A DNA stretch of 64,000 nucleotides, taken from contig NZ_CP108093.1 in NCBI RefSeq assembly GCF_036188265.1, positions 3,926,001 to 3,990,000 on the forward strand, given 5' to 3'. The DNA comes from Streptomyces sp. NBC_00247. GTDB lineage: Bacteria > Actinomycetota > Actinomycetes > Streptomycetales > Streptomycetaceae. Below are positions 36,808-46,304 of the stretch, one piece after another. The notes under the pieces were generated by a model. It was not told where the DNA came from and did no database searches. It saw nothing but the letters and a program-made list of their open reading frames with translations. Made by a program: the position numbers and the translations under genes. How positions within the stretch are numbered: position 1 is the first letter of the stretch; each line of letters opens with the position of its first letter.

Positions 36808-38295
36808 TCACGCCACGCGGGGGTGCGGTGAGCCGCGCCGCGCGGAGGTCAGGAGACCCCGTACGGACGTTGCGGCACCCAGCGCGAGGATTCCGGCGGC
36901 GACCGACATGCCCAGTACTCCATTGAGCGGCAGCGCGATCCCGATGCCGCCGCCGACCACCCACGCCATCTGAAGGACCGTCTCCGAGCGGGCGAAGGCG
37001 GAGGTCCGCACCTCCTCCGGCACGTCGCGCTGGATCATCGCGTCCAGCGAGAGCTTCGACAGCGCCTGGGTGAAGCCGGCGACCGCGCCGAGCACGGCGA
37101 CGAAGACCGTCGAGAAGAACAGCGCGGCCAGCACCGCGGCGCCCAGCGCGATCCCCAGCACCGTCGCGACGATCACCTCCGGCCCGCGCGCCCGCAGCAG
37201 CGAGCCCACCGCCGTGCCGCAGGCGTTCCCCACGCCCGCCGCGACACCGACGATGCCGAGCGAGACGGCCGCGCTCTGCCCGGACAGCGGCTCGTTCCGC
37301 AGCAGGAACGCCAGGAAGAAGATGAGGAAGCCGGAGAGCGCGCGGTGCGCCGCGTTGGCCTGGAGGCCGTGCAGCACCGAACCGCCGACCGACCGCAGCC
37401 CCGGCGGACGTTCCCGCTTCTCCCCCTTGCGGCGCCCCGCCGCCTCCCGGCGTCCGGCGCGCCTGACGGAGAGCAGGGTCGAGCCGGTCCGGGAGCCGTG
37501 AGTACGGGCGGTGGGCGCGGGCACGGCGGGCACGCCCGGCTCCTCCGCGAGACGGGCCCGGCGCTCGCCCTTGGCCGAGTCCACGGTGGGCGGCAGGGTG
37601 AAGGCGAGGAAGGTGCCGCCCAGGAAGATCACGCAGGCGCCGAAGAGCGGCCATGCCGACCCGACCATCTGGAGCCCCGCGCCGATCGGGGCGGCGATCC
37701 CGGTCGCCAGCAGCCCCGCCAGGGTGACCCGCGAATTGGCCTTCACCAAGGAGAATTTCGGTGGCAGCAACCGCGGCACGACAGCGCTGCGCACCACTCC
37801 GTACGCCTTCGAGCAGACGAGCACCCCGAGCGCCGCCGGGTACAGCTCCAGGCCGCCGGTGGCGACCGCGCCGGACATGGCGATCGCGAGCAGCGCGCGG
37901 GTCAGCATCGCGGCCGCCATCGCCGCCCGGCGACCGTGCGGCAGCCGGTCGAGCAGCGGACCGATCACCGGGGCGAGCAGGGTGAACGGCGCCATGGTGA
38001 TCGCCAGGTAGAGCGCGACACGGCCCCGGGCCTCGTCGGTCGGGACGGAGAAGAACACCGTGGAGGCCAGCGCCACCGTGATCATCACGTCGCCGGCTCC
38101 GTTGACGGCGTGCAGCTCGATCAGCTTGCCGAGCCCGGACTCACCGGCGCCGTGGGCGTGCGTCACCTTGCGGATGGACCGCCCGGTGCCGAAGAAGCCC
38201 GAGTGCAGCGCACGTCTCATCGACCGGCCCGCTCTGCGGAAGGGGCCGGAGACGTCGTGCGACCGGACGGAAGCCACTTCGTCATACTGCCCCAA
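36808..38295 (-). CDS. MFS transporter-like protein
   Basis: A 495-residue, 12-segment major facilitator protein. After an N-terminal cytoplasmic lead of about 55 residues it has IELHAVNGAGDVMITVALAS and PHGRRAAMAAA (motif A-like) and a large basic loop between segments 6 and 7 (about 240-310). It resembles uncharacterised actinobacterial carriers; substrate unknown. The start used, ATG 38295, could be trimmed to a GTG at codon 7. It ends 27 bases before the DUF2771 gene, same strand. Confidence 0.75.
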   Translation of the reverse strand: MGQYDEVASVRSHDVSGPFRRAGRSMRRALHSGFFGTGRSIRKVTHAHGAGESGLGKLIELHAVNGAGDVMITVALASTVFFSVPTDEARGRVALYLAITMAPFTLLAPVIGPLLDRLPHGRRAAMAAAMLTRALLAIAMSGAVATGGLELYPAALGVLVCSKAYGVVRSAVVPRLLPPKFSLVKANSRVTLAGLLATGIAAPIGAGLQMVGSAWPLFGACVIFLGGTFLAFTLPPTVDSAKGERRARLAEEPGVPAVPAPTARTHGSRTGSTLLSVRRAGRREAAGRRKGEKRERPPGLRSVGGSVLHGLQANAAHRALSGFLIFFLAFLLRNEPLSGQSAAVSLGIVGVAAGVGNACGTAVGSLLRARGPEVIVATVLGIALGAAVLAALFFSTVFVAVLGAVAGFTQALSKLSLDAMIQRDVPEEVRTSAFARSETVLQMAWVVGGGIGIALPLNGVLGMSVAAGILALGAATSVRGLLTSARRGSPHPRVA

Positions 38296-38747
38296 CCTTT
38301 CTCCGGCGAACCGACGACAGCGCGGGGCATCGGCCCACGAGGGTGCGGACGGCGGTACGGGGAGGACGGCGGTACGGGGTGGACGGCGCCGTTTTCGAAA
38401 CGCGCCCCGGGGCGCGAGGAACGCGGCGGCGGGAATTTCCCCGGCGTCGGGCCGGTGGAATCCGTCGCGTCACGCATCGGAAAGGTCGCGTTTGGGGCGG
38501 GCAGGTGGGCGAGGGGCGGCGGAGAGGGTAGCGTGCGTTACGCGCCACCGGCGGTTGTTCTTGGCCGCGCGCCTCTCCGCGATCCCGCAGAATGGGTTCT
38601 GAGAAGCACGCCCGAGGCAGGCAACAACGGGTGTGGACGTCGACGCGGTCCTCTGGTCCGCTCCGCCCACAGCCGTCATGGCTGAAATCGGACATCGATG
38701 GAGCCATCGGCGCGCTCGTGAGACTGCGTAGGAGAGAAGCGAGACCT
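38296..38747. other. Gap between divergent MFS and DUF3027 genes
   Basis: This 452-base gap has no gene. It holds two copies of GGACGGCGGTACGGGG (38347-38362 and 38364-38379) with a third part-copy, and the inverted repeat listed separately at 38385-38406. Both leaders start here. Confidence 0.6.
38385..38406. promoter_or_regulatory. Candidate operator palindrome
   Basis: GGCG-C-CGTTT-TCG-AAACG-CGCC forms a 9-bp interrupted inverted repeat with AT-rich centre TTTTCGAAA in high-GC DNA, between two divergent genes. A regulator site is likely; which protein binds is unknown. Confidence 0.4.
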
Positions 38748-39677
38748 GTGAGTGCTGCGACGACGCGAAGCCGTACGGCCCGTACCCCTGTTCCCGACCG
38801 GCTCTGTGCCGAAGCGGTAGACCTCGCGCGCGCCGCGGCCGAGGAGGCCGCCGCACCCGGCGAGGTCGGCGAGCACGTGGCCGTCGTGGCCGAAGGGGAC
38901 CGGGTCGTCACGCACTACTTCGAGTGCGAGATGTTCGGCTACCGGGGCTGGCGCTGGGCGGTGACCGTCGCCCGGGCCTCCCGCGCCAAGAACGTCACCC
39001 TCGACGAAACGGTGCTGCTGCCCGGCTCGGACGCCCTGCTCGCCCCGGAGTGGGTGCCCTGGAGCGAACGGCTGCGCCCCGGCGACATGGGCCCCGGCGA
39101 CCTGCTGCCCACCGAGGCGGAGGACCTCCGCCTGGAGCCCGGGTGGACCGGTGAGACCGTCGAGGAGTCGGAGACGCCGGAGGTCTCCGGGGAGCTGGCC
39201 GACGTCGTCGACACCGAGGACGCCGAGCTCACCTCCCGGCAGTCCGCGATCGGCCGGGGCTCCATCGCCTCGGTCGCCGAAGAGCTCGGCATGCGGCGTG
39301 CGCGGGTGCTGTCCCGGTACGGGCTGCACGCGGCGGCCGACCGCTGGGACGAGGAGTTCGGCCCCAAGACGCCGATGGCCCAGGCCGCCCCCGCGACCTG
39401 CGTGAGCTGCGCGTTCCTGGTCCCGCTGACCGGTTCGCTGCGGCAGGCCTTCGGCGTCTGCGCCAACGAGTTCGGTCCGGCCGACGGCCATGTCGTCTCG
39501 CTGGCGTACGGCTGCGGCGGTCACTCGGAGGCGGCCGTCATGCCGAAGCCGCCGACGCCCGCACCGCACGCGCTCGACACCATGCGGGTGGACACCTACC
39601 AGCTGCACCCCGAGCGCGACGGCGGCTCCGTCCCCGACGAGACCGACGCGCACGCCGACGACCTCGGCCACTCCTGA
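38748..39677 (+). CDS. DUF3027 protein
   Basis: A 309-residue protein of the actinobacterial DUF3027 family. The core is HYFECEMFGYRGWRWAVTVARA near residue 65 and EWVPWSERLRPGDMGPGD near 105. The C-terminal half has CVSCAF, VCANE and GCGGHSEA, four cysteines that may bind zinc. The tail is acidic. GTG 38748 follows GGAGAGAAGC; the longer frame to 38592 has no site. The role is unknown; it sits next to the sacsin-type gene on the same strand. Confidence 0.85.
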   Translation: MSAATTRSRTARTPVPDRLCAEAVDLARAAAEEAAAPGEVGEHVAVVAEGDRVVTHYFECEMFGYRGWRWAVTVARASRAKNVTLDETVLLPGSDALLAPEWVPWSERLRPGDMGPGDLLPTEAEDLRLEPGWTGETVEESETPEVSGELADVVDTEDAELTSRQSAIGRGSIASVAEELGMRRARVLSRYGLHAAADRWDEEFGPKTPMAQAAPATCVSCAFLVPLTGSLRQAFGVCANEFGPADGHVVSLAYGCGGHSEAAVMPKPPTPAPHALDTMRVDTYQLHPERDGGSVPDETDAHADDLGHS

Positions 39678-39696
39678 GGCACCGCACGGCGGACCC

Positions 39697-39776
39697 GGCC
39701 GGTCCTGACCGGACCGGCCACTTCCGGCGCACCGCACCGCCCGGCGGACCCGGCCACCACCGGGTCCGCCGGGCGG
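39697..39776 (+). terminator. Two terminators in tandem
   Basis: First hairpin 39697-39719 (GGCCGGTCC / GGACCGGCC, loop TGACC) and second 39737-39776 (CCGCCCGGCGGACCCGG with its exact complement, loop about 6). They end the DUF3027 transcript before the next gene. The rest of 39678-39916 has no gene. Confidence 0.75.
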
Positions 39777-39916
39777 CACCGCGCACCCCTCGCGCACCCC
39801 GCGCACATCCGTCGTACCCGCTCCCGTGAACCGCGCTGTCGTCCGCGCGCGGTACGTTCGGGCGCACACTGGGCGGCAACGGCCGACGGGGCAGCGGAAC
39901 AGAGCGGAGTCGAAGC

Positions 39917-42900
39917 GTGAGCATGAAGGCGACCGAGGGGGCCGATCCGTTCGGGACGGCACGGCTGCGGCGCGGCGTGCTCGACGCCTGGGGTGCCGGG
40001 CCGGCCCGCTTCCGCGAGGACGCCAACGCCGAGGAGGACCTCGCCCTCGGCGGGTACCGCGACCGTCTCGTCGTGGAACTCGCGCAGAACGCCGCCGACG
40101 CCGCCGGCCGGGCCAAGACGCCCGGCCGGCTCCGCCTCACCCTGCACCCCGGGGGGAACGGCGCCCCCGCCGTGCTGGCCGCCGCCAACACCGGCGCCCC
40201 GCTCGACGCCACCGGCGTCGAATCCCTCTCCACCCTGCGCGCCTCCGCCAAGCGCGAGGGCCACGAAACCTCCGTGGGCCGCTTCGGCGTCGGCTTCGCC
40301 GCCGTGCTCGCGGTGAGCGACGAACCCGCCGTCCTCGGCCGCCACGGCGGAGTCCGCTGGTCCCTCGCCGAGGCCCGGGTCCTCGCCGAGGGCGCGGCCG
40401 TCGGCAGCCCCGGCCTCGGGGACGAACTCCGCCGCCGCGACGGCCACGTACCGCTGCTGCGCCTCCCGCTGCCCGCCGAGGGCACCGCGCCCGAGGGGTA
40501 CGACACCGTCGTGGTGCTGCCGTTGCGCGACACCGCCGCCGAGGACCTGGTCGAGCGGCTGCTCGACCACATCGACGACGCACTCCTGCTCACCCTGACC
40601 GGACTCGACGAGATCGTGGTCGAAACCCCTTCCGGCGTGCGGACGTTGAGGCGCTCCGCGCACGGCCCGTACATCCACGTCGAGGACTCCGCGCACGGCG
40701 TCAACCGCTGGCGCACCGTCTTCCACCACGGGCCGGTCGAGCCCGCGCTGCTCGCCGACCGGCCGGTCGAGGAGCGGCTGCGCCCGCACTGGTCCGTCAC
40801 CTGGGCCGTCCCCGTGGACGAGGACGGCTCGCCCCGCCGCCCCGGCACCGCCCCCGTGGTGCACGCCCCGACGCCCACCGACGAACCGCTCGGCGTACCC
40901 GCCCTGCTCATCGCCTCGCTGCCGCTGGACCCCACCCGCAGGCACCCCGCGCCCGGCCCGCTCACCGACTTCCTGGTGGAGCGCGCGGCCGACGCCTACG
41001 CCGAACTCCTCGCCGACTGGCACCCCGTCTCCACCGGCACCCTCGACCTCGTGCCCGGACCGCTCGGCCGGGGCGCGGTGGACGGGGCGCTGCGCGCGGC
41101 GATCCTCCAGCGGCTGCCCCGGGTCGCGTTCCTCGCGCCGGCCGTACCCGCCGACCCGGCCGCCGCGCTCGCGCCGATCGCCGAGAACTGGGCCGACGAC
41201 TGGGCGGAGCCCGGCGCACCCGACGCCGTCCGGCACCGGGACCACGCGGCTCTGCGGCCCGTCGAGGCCGAGGTCGTGGAGGGCGCGGGCGCCGAGACCG
41301 TACGGGTGCTCGCCGAGGTCCTGCCGTGCCTGCTGCCCGCCGGGCTGGAGCGCCGCACCGAACTGCGCACCCTGGGCGTCGGCCGGGTGCCGCTGACCGA
41401 GGCGATCGACCGGCTCGCCGGTCTGGAGCGCGAACCCCACTGGTGGCGGCGGTTCTACGACAGCCTCGCCGGGGTCGACCCGGACCGCCTCTCCGGGTTG
41501 CCCGTCCCGCTGGCCGGGGCGCCCGACGCCCCCGAGGGGCAGCCGCCCCGCACCACGATCGGCCCGCGCCAGGTGCTGCTGCCGCTGCCCGACGCGCTGA
41601 CCGGCCCGGTGCTCGCCCGCCTCGCCCGGCTCGGCCTGAAGGTCGCCCACCCGGACGCCGCGCACCCGCTGCTGGAGAAGCTCGGCGCGCTGCCCGCCAC
41701 CCCGCGCGCCGTACTGACCACCCCCCAGGTGCGCGCCGCCGTCGCCGGATCGCTCGACGCCGGGGAGATCTGGGACGAGGACGCGCTCGACGGCGACGAG
41801 CTCGTGGAGACCGTCCTCACCCTGGTGCGCGACGCCGAGCTGAGCCCCGGCGACGAACCCTGGCTCGGTGCCCTCGCGCTGCTCGACGAGGACGGGGAGA
41901 CCGCGCCCGCCGGTGAACTCGTGCTCCCCGGAAGTGAGTTCGCCCAGATCATGCGCGAGGGGGAACTCGCGCTCTGTGACGATGAGTTGACCGAGCGCTG
42001 GGGTGAGCAGCCGCTCACCGCCTGCGGGGTGCTCGCGACCTTCGCCCTCGTACGCACCACCGACGTGGTCCTCGACCCCGACGAACTGGAGCCCCGGGAC
42101 GGCGACTTCGCCGAACCCGACGACGCCGGACTGCTGGACGCCGTGGACGTCTGGTGCGAGGACCTGCTCGACCAGCTCCCCGACACCCCGGTGCCGCCGG
42201 TGGCCACCGAGATCGTCGCCGTGCGCGATCTCGACCTCGTCGCCGACGACGCCTGGCCGCAGGCGCTCGCCATGCTCTCCCGGCCACCGCTGCGCGACGC
42301 CCTGACCCAGCCGGTCCGGGTGCTGCTCCCGGACGGTACGACCCGTTCGGTGCGCCCGTACACGGCCTGGTGGCTGCGCGACCACCCGGTGCTGGAGGGC
42401 CGCCGCCCGGCCGGGGTCCGTGCGGCGGGCGGCGACCCGCTGCTGAGCGGCCTCTACGACGCGGTGGACGCCTCCGGCTTCGACGACGCCCAGGTGCTGC
42501 GCGCGCTCGGCGTGCGCACCACGGTCGAAGCCCTGCTGGACGAGCCGGGCGGCGCCGCCGAACTGCTGGGCCGCCTCGCCGACGAGGACCGGCCGGTGAC
42601 CGCCGCGCAGCTCCACGCGCTCTACACCGCGCTCGCCGACCTCGACCCGGAACACGTCACCCTGCCCGACGAGCTGCGGGCCGTCGTGGACGGCGCGGTG
42701 GAGGTGGTCGACGCCTCCGACGCCGTCGTCGCGGACGCCCCCGACGTGCTGCCGCTCGCCGGAGGGATGCCCCTGCTCCCGGTCGCCCCGGCCCGCGCCG
42801 CCGAGCTGGCGGAGCTGTTCCAGGTGCGACGGCTCGGCGAGACGATCGAAGCCGAGGTGGAGACCGAGGGCGAGGAACACGAGGTGCCCGAGCCGGTCCG

Positions 42901-43141
42901 CGCCCTCCTCGGCGACCGCACCCCGGACACCTACGTCGAGCACGAGGAACTCCACGCCGGCGGCGTCGAACTCGACTGGCGCCGTGCCCCGGACGGCACC
43001 GTGCACGCCTCCACCCTGGAAGGGGTCGCGGCCGGACTCGCCTGGGCGGCCGGCCAGTGGCCCCGCCGCTTCGAGGTCGCCGCCCTGCTGGAGGACCCGT
43101 CCCGCACCCAGGAGCTGGCCCGGGACCGCTGGTTCGACTGA
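39917..43141 (+). CDS. Large protein with sacsin-type ATPase (HSP90-like) N-terminal domain
   Basis: A 1074-residue protein. Residues about 30-330 are a GHKL ATP-binding domain of the sacsin/HSP90 kind: VVELAQNAADAAGR with Glu54 and Asn58 (N box), VLAAANTGAPLD and VGRFGVGFAAVLAVSD (G box). The remaining 740 residues are a repeat-poor alpha/beta region with several DE-rich loops. The GTG 39917 and ATG 39923 are both possible starts. It may work as an ATP-driven chaperone or clamp; the cellular job is unknown. It converges on the P-type ATPase gene with only 39 bases between stops. Confidence 0.8.
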   Translation: MSMKATEGADPFGTARLRRGVLDAWGAGPARFREDANAEEDLALGGYRDRLVVELAQNAADAAGRAKTPGRLRLTLHPGGNGAPAVLAAANTGAPLDATGVESLSTLRASAKREGHETSVGRFGVGFAAVLAVSDEPAVLGRHGGVRWSLAEARVLAEGAAVGSPGLGDELRRRDGHVPLLRLPLPAEGTAPEGYDTVVVLPLRDTAAEDLVERLLDHIDDALLLTLTGLDEIVVETPSGVRTLRRSAHGPYIHVEDSAHGVNRWRTVFHHGPVEPALLADRPVEERLRPHWSVTWAVPVDEDGSPRRPGTAPVVHAPTPTDEPLGVPALLIASLPLDPTRRHPAPGPLTDFLVERAADAYAELLADWHPVSTGTLDLVPGPLGRGAVDGALRAAILQRLPRVAFLAPAVPADPAAALAPIAENWADDWAEPGAPDAVRHRDHAALRPVEAEVVEGAGAETVRVLAEVLPCLLPAGLERRTELRTLGVGRVPLTEAIDRLAGLEREPHWWRRFYDSLAGVDPDRLSGLPVPLAGAPDAPEGQPPRTTIGPRQVLLPLPDALTGPVLARLARLGLKVAHPDAAHPLLEKLGALPATPRAVLTTPQVRAAVAGSLDAGEIWDEDALDGDELVETVLTLVRDAELSPGDEPWLGALALLDEDGETAPAGELVLPGSEFAQIMREGELALCDDELTERWGEQPLTACGVLATFALVRTTDVVLDPDELEPRDGDFAEPDDAGLLDAVDVWCEDLLDQLPDTPVPPVATEIVAVRDLDLVADDAWPQALAMLSRPPLRDALTQPVRVLLPDGTTRSVRPYTAWWLRDHPVLEGRRPAGVRAAGGDPLLSGLYDAVDASGFDDAQVLRALGVRTTVEALLDEPGGAAELLGRLADEDRPVTAAQLHALYTALADLDPEHVTLPDELRAVVDGAVEVVDASDAVVADAPDVLPLAGGMPLLPVAPARAAELAELFQVRRLGETIEAEVETEGEEHEVPEPVRALLGDRTPDTYVEHEELHAGGVELDWRRAPDGTVHASTLEGVAAGLAWAAGQWPRRFEVAALLEDPSRTQELARDRWFD

Positions 43142-43148
43142 GCGAGCC

Positions 43149-43212
43149 GGTGCCTGGTGGGCTCCTGTCCGTCGAAGGGCTCACGCCCCGAAGCGGCGGC
43201 CCACCAGGCGCC
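43149..43212. terminator. Hairpin spanning the convergent stops
   Basis: GCCTGGTGGGC (43152-43162) pairs with GCCCACCAGGC (43199-43209), and outer bases extend this to about 14 bp with one wobble. It reaches into the 3' end of the P-type ATPase gene. The loop is long (36 bases), so terminator use is only likely. Confidence 0.4.
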
Positions 43213-45613
43213 AGACGTACTCCAGCAGCACCGAGGCCGCAGCCGCGACGGCCACCGCCGCCCACGGCATGGTGGCGCCGACCAGTTTCAGCGCGAAGAA
43301 GTGCTGGAGCCACGGCACCGCGAGCACGATCAGGAACGCCGCCCCCATCGAGGCGACCAGCAGGATCCGCCACCAGGTGTACGGGCGGGCGATGATCGCC
43401 AGCACCCACATCGACACCAGGAACAGCGTCAGCGTCGCCGCGCTGGTCTCCGCGTCGAGCGCCCCCGCCCCCGAGTAGTGGCTCCCGGCCAGCAAGTACG
43501 TCAGGAAGGTCGCCGCCCCCGCGATGACCCCGGACGGGACGGCGTACCGCATCACCCGGCGGACGAAGTGCGGCTGGGCCCGCTCCTTGTTCGGGGCGAG
43601 CGCCAGGAAGAACGCGGGGACACCGATCGTCAGGGTCGAGAGCAGCGTCAGGTGCCGGGGGAGGAACGGGTACTCCACCTGGAAGCAGACCACCAGGATC
43701 GCCAGCAGCACCGAGTAGACCGTCTTCGTCAGGAACAGGGTGGCGACCCGGGTGATGTTGCCGATCACCCGGCGGCCCTCGGCGACCACCGAGGGCAGCG
43801 TGGCGAAGCTGTTGTCGAGCAGCACGATCTGCGCCACCGCCCTGGTCGCCTCCGATCCCGAGCCCATCGAGACACCGATGTCGGCGTCCTTCAGCGCGAG
43901 CACGTCGTTGACGCCGTCGCCGGTCATCGCGACGGTGTGGCCGCGCGACTGGAGGGCCGCGACCATGTTCCGCTTCTGCTGCGGGGTGACCCGGCCGAAG
44001 ACCGTGTTCTCCTCCATCGCGCTCGCCATCGCGTCCCGCTCCTCGGGCATCTTCCGGGCGTCGAGCGTGTGCTCGGCGCCCGGCAGACCGAGCTTTCCGG
44101 CCACCGCCCCCACCGAGACGGCGTTGTCCCCGGAGATCACCTTCGCGGCGACCCGCTGGTCCGCGAAGTAGCGCAGCGTCTCCCCGGCGTCGGGCCGCAG
44201 CCGCTGCTCCAGCACCACGAGCGCGGTCGGCCGGGAGCCGGCGGCGGCGTCCGGGCCGTCGAGTCCGCCCTTCGCCCGGGAGAGCAGCAGGACGCGCAGA
44301 CCCTGCCGGTTCAGCTCCTCGATCGAGGCCAGCTCGGGATCGCCGTCGGGAAGCAGCACGTCGGGAGCGCCCAGCAGCCAGACGGAGTCGGCGGGGTGAT
44401 CACCCGAGCCGTCCTCCCGGAAAGCGGCGCCGCTGTACTTGCGGGCCGAGGAGAACGGCAGTGTGTCCGTCACCCGCCAGCCGCCCGGGTCGGGGTAGGC
44501 GTCCACGATGGCCAGGAGGCTGGCGTTCGGCCGGGGGTCCGAGCCGCCGAGGGCGCCCAGCACGCGGGAGACGTACGCCTCGTCGGCCGAGCCCAGCGGG
44601 CGGACCTCGGTGACGTCCATGCCGCCTTCGGTGAGGGTGCCGGTCTTGTCGAGGCAGACGACGTCGACCCGGGCCAGCCCTTCGATGGCGGGCAGCTCCT
44701 GGACGAGGCACTGTTTCCGGCCGAGGCGTACGACCCCGATCGCGAAGGCGACCGAGGTCAGCAGCACCAGCCCTTCCGGGATCATCGGCACGATCCCCCC
44801 GGCGCTCCGGGCGACCGACTCCTTGAAGTCGTTCTCCTTGACCACCAGCTGGCTGATGACGAGCCCGATCGCGGTCGGGATCATCATCCAGGTCACGTAC
44901 TTCAGGATCGTGGAGATGCCGCTGCGCAGCTCGGACTGGACGAGGGTGAAGCGGGACGCCTCCTCCGCCAGCTGGGCGGCGTACGCCTCGCGCCCGACCT
45001 TCGTCGCGGTGAACGCCCCGCCGCCCGCGACGACGAAGCTGCCCGACATCACCGGGTCGCCCGCGCGCTTGAGCACCGGGTCGGCCTCGCCGGTCAGCAG
45101 GGACTCGTCGATCTCCAGGTTGTCTGCCTCGCCGACCGTGCCGTCCACCACGACCTTGTCGCCCGGTCCCAGCTCGATCAGGTCGCCGAGCACGATCGCG
45201 GAGGTGGAGATCTCGCCGGCCGTCCCGTCGCGCCGCACGGTGGGTTTCGCCTCGCCGATGACGGCGAGCCCGTCCAGGGTCTTCTTGGCCCGCCACTCCT
45301 GGACGATGCCGATGCCGGTGTTGGCGATGATGACGAAGCCGAAGAGACTGTCCTGGATCGGCGCGACCGCCAGCATGATCACCCAGAGCACGCCGATGAT
45401 CAGGTTGAACCGGGTGAGGACGTTGGCGCGGACGATCTCGGTGAGCGAGCGCGAGGAGCGGACGGGCACGTCGTTGACCTCGCCCCGCGCGACCCGCTCC
45501 GCCACCTCGGCGGTGGAGAGCCCGCGGGGGTCGTACGCGAGGGGAGCGGCCCCTTCGGAGGGGGAGCGATCGGGGGTCTGTCCCCCGGAGGAGTCGATTG
45601 CCCGCTGCGTCAT
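43181..45613 (-). CDS. P-type cation ATPase, CtpE-like
   Basis: An 810-residue P-type ATPase: TGEADP actuator loop (174-179), membrane motif PEGL (279-282) as in P2-type pumps, phosphorylation site Asp322 in DKTGTLT, and the hinge TGDGVNDVLALKDADIGVSMG. The PMIPEGLVLLTSVAFA core and overall shape match mycobacterial CtpE, which moves calcium; heavy-metal motifs (CPC) and metal-binding N-domains are absent. Ca2+ as the ion is inferred from that likeness. A three-segment C-terminal region follows the P domain. Confidence 0.87.
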   Translation of the reverse strand: MTQRAIDSSGGQTPDRSPSEGAAPLAYDPRGLSTAEVAERVARGEVNDVPVRSSRSLTEIVRANVLTRFNLIIGVLWVIMLAVAPIQDSLFGFVIIANTGIGIVQEWRAKKTLDGLAVIGEAKPTVRRDGTAGEISTSAIVLGDLIELGPGDKVVVDGTVGEADNLEIDESLLTGEADPVLKRAGDPVMSGSFVVAGGGAFTATKVGREAYAAQLAEEASRFTLVQSELRSGISTILKYVTWMMIPTAIGLVISQLVVKENDFKESVARSAGGIVPMIPEGLVLLTSVAFAIGVVRLGRKQCLVQELPAIEGLARVDVVCLDKTGTLTEGGMDVTEVRPLGSADEAYVSRVLGALGGSDPRPNASLLAIVDAYPDPGGWRVTDTLPFSSARKYSGAAFREDGSGDHPADSVWLLGAPDVLLPDGDPELASIEELNRQGLRVLLLSRAKGGLDGPDAAAGSRPTALVVLEQRLRPDAGETLRYFADQRVAAKVISGDNAVSVGAVAGKLGLPGAEHTLDARKMPEERDAMASAMEENTVFGRVTPQQKRNMVAALQSRGHTVAMTGDGVNDVLALKDADIGVSMGSGSEATRAVAQIVLLDNSFATLPSVVAEGRRVIGNITRVATLFLTKTVYSVLLAILVVCFQVEYPFLPRHLTLLSTLTIGVPAFFLALAPNKERAQPHFVRRVMRYAVPSGVIAGAATFLTYLLAGSHYSGAGALDAETSAATLTLFLVSMWVLAIIARPYTWWRILLVASMGAAFLIVLAVPWLQHFFALKLVGATMPWAAVAVAAAASVLLEYVWRLVGRRFGA

Positions 45614-45728
45614 GGTTCAGACGGTACGGGCGGAACGCCGGGTCAGCCCGCGAGACGGGGCTGTACAGGGGGAGGCTCGGCCCCGCGCGGGGAGGGCCGG
45701 GCGGGCGGGGTGCGGGGGAGCGGAGCGG

Positions 45729-46040
45729 TCAGCCCGCGGCGCCCGGGGCGTCCGGCCCGTCGTCACCCGTCACGGCGGCGGCCGCGGCATCGCGGAGGGC
45801 GGCGTGGCGCTTGAGGGCCGCGTCGCGTCCGCGGACGTACCAGATGCCGATCAGGCCGAGTCCGGCCCCGGCGAGGCAGGTCCACACCCACCAGAGGTGG
45901 CCGTGGTCGTCGAACCAGCCGTAGAAGGGGAGCTGCACGAGGAAGAGGACGAACCAGAGGATCGTGCCGCCCGTGATGGTGGCGACGACGGGGCCCTCCA
46001 AGGGCTCGGGCGCCTCGTGCTTCGGTGTCCACTTCTCCAT
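45729..46040 (-). CDS. DUF2530 membrane protein
   Basis: A 103-residue protein with two membrane segments (GGTILWFVLFLVQLPFYGW and LWWVWTCLAGAGLGLIGIWYV) and a basic/alanine-rich C-terminus, matching DUF2530. Function unknown. ATG 46040 opens MEKWTPKHEAPEPLEGP, as in relatives. It is divergent from the NCS2 permease gene, and often conserved in that arrangement. Confidence 0.87.
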   Translation of the reverse strand: MEKWTPKHEAPEPLEGPVVATITGGTILWFVLFLVQLPFYGWFDDHGHLWWVWTCLAGAGLGLIGIWYVRGRDAALKRHAALRDAAAAAVTGDDGPDAPGAAG

Positions 46041-46304
46041 GGCCCCAGTCTATGGGCCCCCGGTCGGGCACGGAGGGGCAGGCCGGTGCGGTGATGAGAG
46101 CCGCGTACATAAGGGCCCCGATCCCTTGCGCCACAAGGGTCTACGCGCGGAGATAGCGATCTTCGCCTTATGTATTCATACTTAATCCGTTCGGGAATGG
46201 CGCGATTTATTCGTGTAAAAGTCCAAAGACGGTCACCTTTCCCCCCGGCACCCCACTTGATCCAGGGCCCGCTCCACGGCTCCTCCGTACGTCTGAGGTC
46301 ACAC
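46041..46304. promoter_or_regulatory. AT-rich promoter region of the NCS2 permease
   Basis: 46100-46240 is much richer in A and T than its surroundings. It holds TTGCGC-N18-GAGATA (a weak housekeeping-type promoter) and the palindrome GTATTCATAC in TATGTATTCATACTTAA. A gene regulator or leader element is likely. No purine riboswitch fold could be built by eye. Confidence 0.45.

Noticed and set aside
39596..43006. 1136-residue minus-strand frame opposite the sacsin-type gene
   Set aside because: Antisense shadow with VEDD/GRGQ-type low complexity; the plus strand has GHKL motifs and the right codon bias.
43157..45814. 885-residue plus-strand frame opposite the P-type ATPase
   Set aside because: Antisense shadow; the minus strand carries DKTGTLT and TGDGVND.
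46041..46304. Purine riboswitch
   Set aside because: No three-way junction with paired loops could be drawn from the leader.
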